Source: Maribacter arenosus
GTDB taxonomy: Bacteria > Bacteroidota > Bacteroidia > Flavobacteriales > Flavobacteriaceae
Length of the DNA: 64,000 bases
Direction: 5' to 3'
NCBI RefSeq assembly: GCF_014610845.1
Contig: NZ_JABTCG010000002.1
Location: forward strand, 434,001-498,000
The notes under the pieces are model-generated. The model had not been told where the DNA came from and did no database searches. It worked only from the letters and a program-made list of their open reading frames with translations. Of this stretch, positions 1 through 9,531 are shown piece by piece. The position numbers and the translations under genes are program-made. Position 1 is the first letter of the stretch. The number at the start of each line of letters is the position of its first letter.

Positions 1-34
1 AATAATCGATTTTTAAACTTTATCCAATCCTAAT

Positions 35-70
35 AAAAGCACCTTGACGGTAGTGTCAAGGTGCTTTTTT
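35..70. terminator. Bidirectional Rho-independent terminator
   Basis: A 14-bp perfect stem (35-48 with 55-68) closes a 6-nt loop and is flanked by A and T runs on either side, so it can terminate on both strands. The right arm also encodes the last codons (Lys-Lys-Ala-Pro-stop) of the minus-strand phosphate transporter. Confidence 0.85.
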
Positions 71-1834
71 AGGTAGTTTGCCGTTGCCTAAAAGGGTGTC
101 TTTTTCACCATATAATAATTCAGCGACTTCTATAAGTTTTTTGACAATGTCATTTACATGGTCATTATCATTTACCAATGAAGAAGCCATGTCTACAGTA
201 ATCAGATCTTTGCGTATTAACTTGTTAATTGATTTGGTGCTTAGATGCCTGCCTTTTTTAGCTTCTTCCTTAAGTATCATAAGCTTCGAATAATGTGATT
301 CCTTATCCTCCTCGGTCCTGAACAAATAGATAACCCTTAGTACTTTGACGATTTTCTTTCTAAACTTATCATATTCATTGCTAATGTATTTGTTATTGGA
401 ATTCAGATAAAAAGACACATTCCGACCTAGTTCACGAACACCCTCTATTATTTCCACCATCTTACGACTGGCGATCCTTATTTCCGAAAGTCGGGTGTTT
501 TGCAATTTGGTCATCTTCAAGGTGCTTTGGGCCGTTGTGGCGTACCTTATGATTTCACCATAGATGGTTTTCACTTTGTTATAATACAATTCCCTTATGT
601 TTGTTTTAAAATCCTCCTTAGAGCTCTTGACAATTTGTTTTACCCTGAGGTCAGACTTTATATCTTCCCGATGAATATTCAACCCATGGGCGACGATTTC
701 GAAAATAGCATTTTCATATAAATACTTGGCCTCCTTGATCAAGGATAATATGACACCCGACGGAAATTGCAGAACGGCTTCGTTCAAGAATTTGGGTTCA
801 TCAATATCCTTGTCGACCTTTTCCTTGAAGAACCTTATTAAATAGAGTTCCAACTTATTAATAAACGGAATCATCAAAAGCACTCCAAGTACATTGAAAA
901 TGGTATGGAAAAGCGCCAGTTTCAAAATAAAATCGGTTGCACCTATACCAACTAATTCGGATATAATGTTCACCAAATTTGCTAAAGGGTAAATAAAGGC
1001 CAATGCGACCACACCAGTTACAACATTGAATATCAGATGTGCTCCGGCCAATCGCCTACCGGCCACATTAGATCCCAAAGATCCAAGTACCGCGGTTATG
1101 GTAGTGCCCACATTCGCCCCAATGGCCAATGCCAAGGCATTTTCATATTCAATCTGCCCGGCGGATAAGGCGGTCAGGATCAAGGCCAAGGTTGCGCTGC
1201 TCGATTGAAGGATGGTCGTTATCACTATTCCCAGGCCAGTATACACAACAACGCCCCAAAAACCGGGAATGGCATAATTGGTCAAATCGATATGGGCTTT
1301 AAAAACATCAAAACCCTCTTTCATATAGTGTATCCCAAGAAAGAAGAAACCCAAGCCGGCCAATACATTACCCAGCCCTTTTAAAACGGTATTTTTCTGA
1401 AAAGAAAAAACAATGCCAAACACCAACATGGGCATAGCCAATGCCGATATTTGCAATTTCAAACCAAATCCAGCGACCAACCATGCTGTTGCCGTAGTTC
1501 CTATATTGGCTCCAAAAATCAGTCCTAGTCCCCCGGATAAACTGATCAACCCTGCACTGATGAATGAAATGGTAATTACTGAAACCAGTGAACTAGATTG
1601 TATTAAAGCAGTGACCAAAGCCGCTACCCCAATACTTTTGTACAATTTATCAGTCGCTTTCCTTAAGAGATTTTGAAGGGGTCCTTTTGTAAAGGCCCTA
1701 AAACCTTCTTCCAACATGATCATCCCAAATAGTAAGATGGCCACCCCTGCCCCTATGGTTTTGAAATTTGGGTTAAGAAACAGTAACACTGCCAATATTC
1801 CCAGAAAAATATAAAATAACGACTTTCTAAACAT
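56..1834 (-). CDS. Na+/phosphate cotransporter family protein with PhoU-like tail
   Basis: Predicted inner-membrane sodium-dependent phosphate transporter (NptA/YjbB type), 592 aa. Two inverted Na/Pi repeats are visible, each with the family's QSSS signature (TALIQSSSLV near residue 77; TTILQSSSAT near residue 210) followed by a GANIGTT or GANVGTT motif. After the last hydrophobic segment (about residue 340) comes a charged helical PhoU-like domain of about 240 residues, as in many bacterial members. It is transcribed divergently from a PiT phosphate transporter, so both probably serve phosphate uptake or efflux. The stop codon lies inside the terminator stem. Family assignment is firm; transport direction is inferred only. 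Confidence 0.9.
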   Translation of the reverse strand: MFRKSLFYIFLGILAVLLFLNPNFKTIGAGVAILLFGMIMLEEGFRAFTKGPLQNLLRKATDKLYKSIGVAALVTALIQSSSLVSVITISFISAGLISLSGGLGLIFGANIGTTATAWLVAGFGLKLQISALAMPMLVFGIVFSFQKNTVLKGLGNVLAGLGFFFLGIHYMKEGFDVFKAHIDLTNYAIPGFWGVVVYTGLGIVITTILQSSSATLALILTALSAGQIEYENALALAIGANVGTTITAVLGSLGSNVAGRRLAGAHLIFNVVTGVVALAFIYPLANLVNIISELVGIGATDFILKLALFHTIFNVLGVLLMIPFINKLELYLIRFFKEKVDKDIDEPKFLNEAVLQFPSGVILSLIKEAKYLYENAIFEIVAHGLNIHREDIKSDLRVKQIVKSSKEDFKTNIRELYYNKVKTIYGEIIRYATTAQSTLKMTKLQNTRLSEIRIASRKMVEIIEGVRELGRNVSFYLNSNNKYISNEYDKFRKKIVKVLRVIYLFRTEEDKESHYSKLMILKEEAKKGRHLSTKSINKLIRKDLITVDMASSLVNDNDHVNDIVKKLIEVAELLYGEKDTLLGNGKLPKKAP

Positions 1835-2212
1835 GCCTATCCACTATACTTAATCCATCTCTTTCCCCTTTACAAAAAAGGGAGGCGAAATCAATGGTCT
1901 AATATTAAATTCGTAACGATAAAGACAAATCTTGAATTCCCTGAATCCTCTTTATCCAATGTTAATTTAACGTAAATATAATGTAAATTAAAAGTAAGCG
2001 GAAAGCCTAGGTCATTTTAATTTAATATGGTTAAAACCCAATAATTGTTCTCTATTTCTTTGTCTAATGCACTAAAAACATAACTACTTTCAAAAAAAAT
2101 GGGAAAAAATTAAAAAGAACGAAATCGAATCATAAGTGTAATTCATAACATTAAGTTCACATTTATCTTTAAGATTTAAAGTAGGTTTGCATGTTACTTT
2201 CAACATAGGTAT
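1835..2212. promoter_or_regulatory. Divergent intergenic region between two phosphate transporters
   Basis: This 378-bp AT-rich region should hold promoters for both flanking transporters. A TATCTTTA box at 2164-2171, the same -7-like octamer seen before several genes here, lies about 45 nt before the plus-strand ATG, and a TAGGTTTG box sits at 2182-2189. Around 1960-1995 there are loosely repeated GTAAAT/TTAATTTAA stretches that could bind a regulator, but I cannot identify a bona fide Pho box. No ORF is convincing here. Confidence 0.4.
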
Positions 2213-4501
2213 ATGGACAATATTTATCTTCTAATGATTATCGCATTGGCTGTTCTTGCCATTGCCGATTTGGTTGTAGGTGTCAGCAATGACGCTGTGA
2301 ATTTTCTTAACTCTGCCATTGGCTCAAAGGCCATTTCTTTTAGAACGATTATGATCGTTGCCAGTGTGGGTATTGCATTAGGTGCCATATTCTCCAGTGG
2401 TATGATGGAGGTGGCCCGAAAAGGCATTTTCAATCCCAGTGAATTCATGTTCAATGAAATCATGTTCATATTCATGGCCGTGATGATTACCGATATTCTG
2501 CTCTTGGATTTCTTCAACACCTTGGGAATGCCCACCTCGACTACCGTTTCGATAGTATTCGAACTTTTGGGGGCGGCCGTTGCCATGGCGATGATCAAAA
2601 TATGGAGTGCCGGAGGCGATTTTACCGAGGTGGTGAATTACATAAATACTTCAAAAGCCTTGGAAATTATACTAGGCATACTTCTATCCGTTGTTTTTGC
2701 CTTCACCATTGGTGCAATTGTACAATGGATCTCCCGACTTTTATTGTCCCATAATTTTGAGAAAAAAGCAAAATGGGTAGGGGCCATATTTGGCGGTATC
2801 GCCCTTTCTGCGATTACGTATTTCATCTTAATGAAAGGTATTAAAGGAACCTCCTATGCCAGTCAGCCTTTTAATTTGATAGGGGGAATGACCATAAGTG
2901 ATTTTTTAGAGGTCAAGGTATGGTACCTAATACTAGTCAATTTCCTAATATGGTCCATTCTATCCTATGTTTTAATGGTTTTGGCAAAAGTCAATATTTA
3001 TAAATTGATCATAGGGGTAGGTACTTTTGCCTTGGCACTTGCATTTGCAGGCAATGATTTGGTGAACTTTATCGGGGTGCCTATCGCCGCTTACCAATCG
3101 TATGAAGCCTGGTCAGTATCCGGAATTCCGGCAACAGAATTCAGCATGTCCATTCTCGCCACTAAAGTACCCACTCCTACCTTACTTCTATTCCTTTCTG
3201 GAATGGTCATGGTGGCCACACTATGGTTATCGAAGAAGGCGCGACATGTTGCCGATACTGAAATAAACCTTTCTAGGGAAGGGGAATCGAAAGAGCGATT
3301 CCAGCCAAATGTTCTTTCTAGGGGAATTGTGCGATTGACCATTTTAATTTCCCAAATCTCATTGCTCTTTCCTAAATCCATCAGAAAGAAAGTGGATGCC
3401 CGATTTGAAAAACCGGTACTCCATCTTTCCAGGGAAAAGACCTACGCACTTCCCGCTTTTGACATGGTACGTGCCGCAGTGAACCTGATGGTCGCGGGGA
3501 TCCTTATATCGATAGCTACCTCATACAAACTTCCTTTATCTACTACCTATGTCACGTTTATGGTAGCTATGGGCACTTCATTGGCAGATCGGGCATGGGG
3601 GCCAGAGAGTGCTGTTTATCGCGTTGCAGGGGTGTTGAATGTCATAGGGGGATGGTTCGGTACCGCCATCATCGCTTTTATTGCTTCGGGTGCCATTTTA
3701 ACCATTATCAGCTTTGGCAAAGGAGCGGCCATTGCCGTTCTGCTGTTCTCAGCCCTTCTTTTACTGATTAAAAGTTATATTTCCTACAAAAAGAAATCTA
3801 AGGAAATCAAGGCTGTTGATAGTCTGCGCAAGGCCGAAAGCAGCTCTATACAGGGCGTAATCGAAGAAAGCACCCATAATATCGCGAAGGTGATCAAACG
3901 TGCCAATAAAATCTACACCAGCTCTATAAACGGCCTGGCAAGGCAAGATCTCGTTCAATTGAAGAAGAGCAAAAAACAGGTCTCAAAATTATCAAAGGAA
4001 ATAGATGAACTAAGGGATAATCTTTTTTACTTCATAAAAAATTTGGATGAAACCGGTGTAAGGGCAAGTAACTTTTACATCAATATTTTAGGGTATTTGA
4101 CCGATATAACCCAATCGCTGGATTATATCGCCAAAATATGTCATAAGCACGTGAACAACAATCATAATAAACTCAAATACAATCAGATAAAAGAGTTGAA
4201 ACAAATCGATCAGCAGTTGGAGGCATTGTTCAATAGTACAAAGGAAGCCTTTGAAAACCGTTCTTTTGAGGAGATAGGCAATCTTCTTGGGAATAAGCAA
4301 AACCTTTTCAATATGGTCGCTGAAAAAATACAAAAACAAGTGGCAAGAACCCGGACCGAAGAATCCAGTCCAAAGAATACCACCTTATATTTTTCACTGT
4401 TATTGGAAACCAAGGATCTATTAAAAAGTACTATGAACCTTATGGAATCCTATTATCATGAACATGATAGCAGTATAGAACCTGCAAGAATAGAGGAATA
4501 A
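2213..4501 (+). CDS. Inorganic phosphate transporter, PiT family, with C-terminal PhoU/DUF47-like domain
   Basis: Low-affinity phosphate/cation symporter of the PiT family, 762 aa, longer than a typical PiT (about 500 aa) because of a C-terminal extension. The two PiT signatures are visible: GVSNDAVNFLNSA near residue 23 and FAGNDLVNFIG near residue 280. About twelve hydrophobic segments are followed, from about residue 530, by a charged helical region resembling PhoU/DUF47 proteins, which are often separate partners of PiT. The start ATG follows promoter-like boxes at 2164 and 2182. Divergent from the Na/Pi cotransporter. Confidence 0.9.
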   Translation: MDNIYLLMIIALAVLAIADLVVGVSNDAVNFLNSAIGSKAISFRTIMIVASVGIALGAIFSSGMMEVARKGIFNPSEFMFNEIMFIFMAVMITDILLLDFFNTLGMPTSTTVSIVFELLGAAVAMAMIKIWSAGGDFTEVVNYINTSKALEIILGILLSVVFAFTIGAIVQWISRLLLSHNFEKKAKWVGAIFGGIALSAITYFILMKGIKGTSYASQPFNLIGGMTISDFLEVKVWYLILVNFLIWSILSYVLMVLAKVNIYKLIIGVGTFALALAFAGNDLVNFIGVPIAAYQSYEAWSVSGIPATEFSMSILATKVPTPTLLLFLSGMVMVATLWLSKKARHVADTEINLSREGESKERFQPNVLSRGIVRLTILISQISLLFPKSIRKKVDARFEKPVLHLSREKTYALPAFDMVRAAVNLMVAGILISIATSYKLPLSTTYVTFMVAMGTSLADRAWGPESAVYRVAGVLNVIGGWFGTAIIAFIASGAILTIISFGKGAAIAVLLFSALLLLIKSYISYKKKSKEIKAVDSLRKAESSSIQGVIEESTHNIAKVIKRANKIYTSSINGLARQDLVQLKKSKKQVSKLSKEIDELRDNLFYFIKNLDETGVRASNFYINILGYLTDITQSLDYIAKICHKHVNNNHNKLKYNQIKELKQIDQQLEALFNSTKEAFENRSFEEIGNLLGNKQNLFNMVAEKIQKQVARTRTEESSPKNTTLYFSLLLETKDLLKSTMNLMESYYHEHDSSIEPARIEE

Positions 4502-4553
4502 GTCCCATTAACCCAAAGTAAATTAACTATCTTAGGGAGAAATAGCTAAATAT

Positions 4554-5276
4554 ATGAAAGGGTACTTCTTCGCAATTATCATAATGGCTGGCACCCTGCC
4601 ATTGATGGCCCAAGAACTATCTTCCACCCAATTGTTGGACAAAGCCATTGCCTACCATGACCCCAATCAACTCTGGGATGTTTTTGAGGGGAAACTTTTT
4701 ATTACGCTGCAGTTTCCTGACGGTAAGGAACGGCGCAGTGAGGTTGAGATAAACCTGCCCAAGGAATATTTCAAATTAACCACCTTGGAAGATGATGTGG
4801 TTATTGAATATATCCTGGAGAAAGAAGATTGCACCCTAAAGTTGAATGGAAATACCTCCATATCCGATGAAGATCGGAATACCTATCGATTAACTTGTGA
4901 ACAAGCCCTAAAAACGAAAAATTACTACACCTACCTCTATGGTCTTCCCATGAAATTAAAAGACCCCGGCAGCAACCTGGATCCGCTGGTACAAACCAAA
5001 AACTTGAATGGTAAAAATTACTTAGTGCTTAAAGTTACCTATGACGAAGACATTGGCAACGACATTTGGTATTTCTATTTTGATCCTTCGACCTCTGCTA
5101 TGGAAGCCTATCAGTTTTTTCATGACGAAGCCAAAAATGATGGGGAATATATTCTCCTTAATGGCATTGAAAATGTCGCCAGTATAAAAATGCCCAAAAT
5201 CAGGACTTGGTATTACAATAGCAATAATCAACTCTTAGGGACGGACATATTGACCAAAGCTGAACCGCTGCAATAA
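4554..5276 (+). CDS. Exported protein of unknown function (DUF6503-like)
   Basis: 240 aa with an N-terminal signal peptide (hydrophobic residues 4-18, likely cleavage after LMAQ). The body is rich in beta-strand-like stretches and aromatic residues (WYFYFDPS, RTWYYNSN), reminiscent of LolA-like or DUF6503 periplasmic proteins common in Flavobacteriia; that link is a recollection of family appearance and is not tested. It follows the PiT gene by about 50 nt and may be co-transcribed. No catalytic motif recognised. Confidence 0.65.
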   Translation: MKGYFFAIIIMAGTLPLMAQELSSTQLLDKAIAYHDPNQLWDVFEGKLFITLQFPDGKERRSEVEINLPKEYFKLTTLEDDVVIEYILEKEDCTLKLNGNTSISDEDRNTYRLTCEQALKTKNYYTYLYGLPMKLKDPGSNLDPLVQTKNLNGKNYLVLKVTYDEDIGNDIWYFYFDPSTSAMEAYQFFHDEAKNDGEYILLNGIENVASIKMPKIRTWYYNSNNQLLGTDILTKAEPLQ

Positions 5277-5412
5277 AAATTTTGAGCCCCATGGCTTTCC
5301 CATGAAAGGGATCATGCTCCAAAAAATCATCAATATCCCATTTGAAAATAAATACCGCTGGGATGAATAGTCAATCTAGGAATTGCTCGTAAAAATTAAA
5401 AACAGTTCTCAG

Positions 5413-6582
5413 ATGTACAAAAAAAGCATTTTTTTCTTAGTCCTATTACTTCAAGTTATAGTAAGCTTTGGGCAATCTCAAGAACGGATCAACCTTTTAG
5501 CAGGCCCAAGTACGGTTTCAACTCCATTTTATTCCGGCCTAATGGGCTATTATGCGTATCGTATTCCAACTATTATCCAAACAAAAAAAGCACTAATTGC
5601 CTTTGCCGAGGGAAGAAAGAATTCCACCGGCGATTTCGGAAATATAGATTTAGTATACAGAAGGTCTACCAATCAGGGCAAATCCTGGGAACCCATACAA
5701 ATATTGATTGACAGGGACAGCATTGCCGTTCAAAATCCCGTTCCCATTTATGTAAAGGACCAGAACAAAATTGTGCTGTTGTTCAATATTACCCCACAAA
5801 ATGAACATGACATATTAAACAAGGACTATGGACCCAAAGATGGGCGTAAAGCCTATGTAATGCATTCCTCCGATGATGGCCGAACATGGTCTGCCCCAAA
5901 AGATATTACAGATCAGGTAAAACGACCACATTGGCGATGGCATGCTTTAGGACCTGTTCACGGAATCGAATTGAATTTTGGCATACATAAAGGTCGCTTG
6001 GTCGTACCCGTGGCCATAAGTGTTGAGAAAGGACAAAAGGCGTATTGTATGGCACTAGTTTATTCTGACGATCAAGGAAGTAGTTGGAAGATCGGTGCTG
6101 TGGATAATGACCTGTCCGATGTTGTGCAATGCAATGAGACCACTGTGGTTGAATTGACCAACGGTGACATTTATGTAAATACGAGGGACCATTTGGGAGG
6201 TTCACATGATAAAAATAGAGGGGAAACTTATAGTACAGATGGTGGGCTCACTTTTACCAAACCCATTATCGAGTCCGATAAATTTCCGAGTCCAATAGTC
6301 CAAGCCTCACTATTGCGGTGGGATACTAAAACAAAGGGGAGGGAAGATGTACTACTTTTTGCAACTCCCTCTAACACCCGTAAAAGGGAAAATCTTGTTA
6401 TTATGGCGAGCTACGATGAGTCTAAAAGTTGGACCACTATATATAACGTATACCATGGTTTCTCCGCCTATTCAGATATGGTGAAATTGAATAAAAGGAC
6501 ATTGGGCGTTCTTTTTGAAACCGATGATTATAAAAAAATATTGTTCAAAAGGGTAAAAATAAAGGGCAATAGTAACAACTAA
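5413..6582 (+). CDS. Exo-alpha-sialidase (GH33-like)
   Basis: Secreted sialidase-family beta-propeller of 389 aa, predicted to remove terminal sialic or related ulosonic acids from glycans. The start was placed at ATG 5413, which gives a clean signal peptide (MYKKSIFFLVLLLQVIVSFG); the frame is open to a TTG 30 nt upstream. Hallmarks are the YRIP motif near residue 49, at least four Asp-boxes (STNQGKSW, SSDDGRTW, SDDQGSSW, STDGGLTF) and a conserved Glu in CNETTVVEL. No SusC/D pair, sialate lyase or transporter lies next to it, so the substrate is uncertain. Confidence 0.85.
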   Translation: MYKKSIFFLVLLLQVIVSFGQSQERINLLAGPSTVSTPFYSGLMGYYAYRIPTIIQTKKALIAFAEGRKNSTGDFGNIDLVYRRSTNQGKSWEPIQILIDRDSIAVQNPVPIYVKDQNKIVLLFNITPQNEHDILNKDYGPKDGRKAYVMHSSDDGRTWSAPKDITDQVKRPHWRWHALGPVHGIELNFGIHKGRLVVPVAISVEKGQKAYCMALVYSDDQGSSWKIGAVDNDLSDVVQCNETTVVELTNGDIYVNTRDHLGGSHDKNRGETYSTDGGLTFTKPIIESDKFPSPIVQASLLRWDTKTKGREDVLLFATPSNTRKRENLVIMASYDESKSWTTIYNVYHGFSAYSDMVKLNKRTLGVLFETDDYKKILFKRVKIKGNSNN

Positions 6583-6776
6583 GACTACCCTAGCCTACAT
6601 TTACCGACAATCTACATAAAAATGTTCATGAACATATGTTGGGGTTGCCTAGTACCACTTCGATAGGACTGATTTAGGTCATTGTGGGCCAATGGTTTAG
6701 GATTTACTTTTAAAATACTGAATGGGGACATCCAAAGAGTGGATTATCCAATTCGTTAACCTTAAAATCATAAATC

Positions 6777-7283
6777 ATGAAAAAATTCATTATTGGTTTA
6801 TTAGCCCTAGGCCTAACCAGCCCATTACTTGCACAGGTTCCAAAAGTTGAAGAGTTATCCGAAGTAGTGGTAACCGCTGTCAATTACAAATACCTGAATG
6901 CAATTGATTCCAAAGAGGTAGCAATACCCGTACAAATGCTAGAACGAAAAGTAGCGGCCTTTAACCTAGAGGATGCTGAATTCTATCAAGATGATAACGA
7001 GTTTTACTATGTTTCATTCTATATTCCCGAAGGAAAGATAGTAGCCGCCTATAATCCAGAAGGTGAAGTCCTCAGAACCATTGAAAGATTTGAAGATGTT
7101 AAACTGCCCACTGCTGTTAGAAATGCCGTAGCAGAAAGATTTCCTAATTGGACCATAGTGAATGATGTTTATAGGGTTACCTATAACCAAAACAAAGGGG
7201 CCAATAAAAGCTACAAAATCAAACTTAAAAATGGTGATAAGGTCATGCGAGTAAAAATTGACGATACTGGCGAGTTTCTTTAG
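6777..7283 (+). CDS. Small exported PepSY-like protein of unknown function
   Basis: 168 aa with a signal peptide (cleavage probably after PLLAQ). The rest resembles the beta-lactamase-inhibitor/PepSY-like fold seen in many Bacteroidota periplasmic proteins: YYVSFYIPEGKIVAAYNPEG, then LPTAVRNAVAERFPNW, then a second short sheet (YKIKLKNGDKVMRVKIDD). The two-repeat pattern is visible but the function is unknown. Proteins of this kind are sometimes mislabelled as nadD because of their position; here it is convergent with the real nadD, across a terminator. Confidence 0.65.
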   Translation: MKKFIIGLLALGLTSPLLAQVPKVEELSEVVVTAVNYKYLNAIDSKEVAIPVQMLERKVAAFNLEDAEFYQDDNEFYYVSFYIPEGKIVAAYNPEGEVLRTIERFEDVKLPTAVRNAVAERFPNWTIVNDVYRVTYNQNKGANKSYKIKLKNGDKVMRVKIDDTGEFL

Positions 7284-7321
7284 TACAGCATCGTATCGTT
7301 TTAGTACATAGTTGTTAATTT

Positions 7322-7357
7322 AAAGCGCCCTGTTCCATTTGGAACAGGGCGCTTTTT
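7322..7357. terminator. Bidirectional Rho-independent terminator
   Basis: A 15-bp perfect stem (7322-7336 with 7341-7355), ATTT loop and T run sits between the convergent PepSY-like gene and nadD; it can serve both. Confidence 0.9.
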
Positions 7358-7363
7358 AAGTTG

Positions 7364-7948
7364 CTACCTGTAAAAATTCATTTCATCCATATAGCGCCAG
7401 ACTTCAAAAGGCAAAAGCGGTTTAATGTTCTTGCCTTTTCTATGATTATCCCTAATAAAGGTCGATGAAATCTCCATGATGGGTGCATCTACATGATGTA
7501 TTTTAGGGTTATCCTTAAACTGGTGGTCTATCTTTCCTGAAGAGATCCTAGGGTACACATATAGGGAATGATTCTCCAAAATAACCTCATAATTTTTCCA
7601 CTTATGAAAGCCTTTGAGGTTGTCCTCCCCCATAATCAAAGCGAATTCATGGTCATTGCCATATTGGTCCTCTAAATGCACCAAGGTATTGATGGTATAA
7701 TTGGGCTGGGGAAGATTAAATTCTATTTTACTGGGTTTCAGTTTGGGATACTCCTTTGTAGCCTCAAATACCATTTGATAGCGATGATGGTCATCGAGTA
7801 AGGTTTTTTTGGTCTTGAACGGACTCATAGGGGTAATGACGAACCAAACCTCATCCAGATCGGAGAACTCCACCATATGATTGGCAATGACCAAATGGCC
7901 AATATGAATGGGGTTGAAAGTACCAAAGTAAAGTCCAACCTTCTTCAT
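7364..7948 (-). CDS. nadD: Nicotinate-nucleotide adenylyltransferase
   Basis: Catalyses NaMN + ATP to deamido-NAD in NAD synthesis. 194 aa from ATG 7948; the frame is open to a TTG 6 nt upstream, but the ATG gives the family N-terminus MKKVGLYFGTFNPIHIGHL with the nucleotidyltransferase GxFxPxHxGH motif. The second signature, ISSTFIR, is present near residue 160. It starts 2 nt after the gmk stop and is the last gene of a yicC-gmk-nadD operon ending at a strong terminator. Confidence 0.95.
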   Translation of the reverse strand: MKKVGLYFGTFNPIHIGHLVIANHMVEFSDLDEVWFVITPMSPFKTKKTLLDDHHRYQMVFEATKEYPKLKPSKIEFNLPQPNYTINTLVHLEDQYGNDHEFALIMGEDNLKGFHKWKNYEVILENHSLYVYPRISSGKIDHQFKDNPKIHHVDAPIMEISSTFIRDNHRKGKNIKPLLPFEVWRYMDEMNFYR

Positions 7949-7950
7949 GA

Positions 7951-8544
7951 TCAATCTTTCTTTTTAACCACGGGGGCACCTACAAATTCGGCAACCAACT
8001 GGTGTGCTTCCTTAAGTGCGGTGTCCAAGTCGTAATTCTTTATAATTTTGTCGAACTGAGGGGCAGTAGCCAATTCTACCGATGCTTTTGCAATGCGCAT
8101 ATTGATCTTATTATCGCTCTCAGTACTTCGCTTCTTCAATCGTATCTTAAGTTCATCAACACTAGGGGGTTTCACGAAAACGGCCAAAGTCTCTTTTGGA
8201 TATTTCTTTTTTATACGTAACCCGCCTACCACATCAATATCAAAAATAACGTTCTTGCCTTCGGCCCATAACCGTTCTACCTCACTTTTTAAGGTGCCGT
8301 AAAAGTTGTCGCGATACACCTCTTCCCATTCCAGGAAATCGTCATTTTTAATATGTTTCTTGAATTCGGAGACATTCATAAAATAGTAATGTTCCCCTTG
8401 CTTCTCCTTGCCCCGTCTAGTTCTAGAGGTGGCAGAAACGGAAAAAGCGAGATTAAGTTCCGGTTGTTCCAATAAATAGCGAACAATTGTGGTCTTGCCA
8501 CTACCCGAGGGTGCTGAAAATATGATTAATTTACCTCCTTCCAT
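7951..8544 (-). CDS. gmk: Guanylate kinase
   Basis: Phosphorylates GMP to GDP. 197 aa, normal length. P-loop SAPSGSGKTT at residues 10-19, GMP-binding region SRTRRGKEKQGEHYYF and an Asp-rich IFDIDVVGG are all visible. The ATG overlaps the yicC stop (TAATG), implying translational coupling; nadD follows 2 nt downstream. Upstream yicC is the usual bacterial neighbour. Confidence 0.96.
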   Translation of the reverse strand: MEGGKLIIFSAPSGSGKTTIVRYLLEQPELNLAFSVSATSRTRRGKEKQGEHYYFMNVSEFKKHIKNDDFLEWEEVYRDNFYGTLKSEVERLWAEGKNVIFDIDVVGGLRIKKKYPKETLAVFVKPPSVDELKIRLKKRSTESDNKINMRIAKASVELATAPQFDKIIKNYDLDTALKEAHQLVAEFVGAPVVKKKD

Positions 8545-9401
8545 TATAAGACATTAAGCATTTGTTCTTTGATTTTCTCTAATTCATCCTTCATTTGCAC
8601 TACCAATTGTTGCATTGGGGCATAGTTGGCCTTAGAGCCGATAGTATTGATCTCCCTTCCTATTTCTTGACTTATAAAGCCCAATTTTTTACCATTGCTG
8701 TCAGCTGATTTCAAGGTCTTTGAAAAATAATCCAAATGATTGGCCAAACGCACTTTTTCCTCGGTAATATCGTACTTTTCCAAATAGTAGATAAGTTCTT
8801 GCTCGAAACGGTTTTCATCAACTTCGGCCTTCATATCCGCTACGGCTTTTTCGAGTCGCTCCCGAATTCCCTCCTGTCTTTCCGGGTCTATTTTGGCAAC
8901 CTTTTCTAATAAGGATTCCATATTCTTAATGCGTTGAACGAAATCTTCTTCCAATACAACCCCTTCTTGTAATCGGAATTTATTGATCTCTAACAAGGCC
9001 TCTTTCAAAACCTCTAGTATGGTATTATATTCTTCTTCATCAATATCTTCCCGTTCGGTTTTCAAGGCATCGGGCAAATTCAACGCCATTTCCAATAACT
9101 TAAAATCATCGCCTTGGGCAATGGATGCCAATTGTTTCATATACTGTCGAACCACAACCTCATTCACTTGGGTCGAGGTTTCATCACCGGTATTTTCAAT
9201 ATAGAGTCCAAAATCTATTTTACCCCTAACCAGGGAAGTGGCGATCAATTTTCGAAGCTCTAGCTCCTTTTCCCGATAGGCATTGGGCATTCTGGCATTT
9301 AAGTCAAGACTTTTACTATTGAGGGATTTTAGTTCAATAGTTACCTTCTTGGTAGGAAGCTGAATAACATGCTTCCCGAATCCGGTCATGGATTGGATCA
9401 T
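8544..9401 (-). CDS. yicC: YicC family endoribonuclease
   Basis: 285 aa. The N-terminus MIQSMTGFG and the C-terminal REINTIGSKANY followed by VVQMKDELEKIKEQMLN are diagnostic of the YicC/DUF1732 family, reported in E. coli to be an endoribonuclease. First gene of the yicC-gmk-nadD operon; about 130 bp upstream are non-coding and should hold the promoter. Confidence 0.93.
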   Translation of the reverse strand: MIQSMTGFGKHVIQLPTKKVTIELKSLNSKSLDLNARMPNAYREKELELRKLIATSLVRGKIDFGLYIENTGDETSTQVNEVVVRQYMKQLASIAQGDDFKLLEMALNLPDALKTEREDIDEEEYNTILEVLKEALLEINKFRLQEGVVLEEDFVQRIKNMESLLEKVAKIDPERQEGIRERLEKAVADMKAEVDENRFEQELIYYLEKYDITEEKVRLANHLDYFSKTLKSADSNGKKLGFISQEIGREINTIGSKANYAPMQQLVVQMKDELEKIKEQMLNVL

Positions 9402-9531
9402 AAGACAAATTTAAATTGATGCAAAGGTAAGCAATTGCAGATAGCAAAAAATGATGAATAGAATTCCTTGAACCTATCTATAGGGCCAAATACACCCTTT
9501 CTCGATACATAATATTCAGTAATTTCGATAT

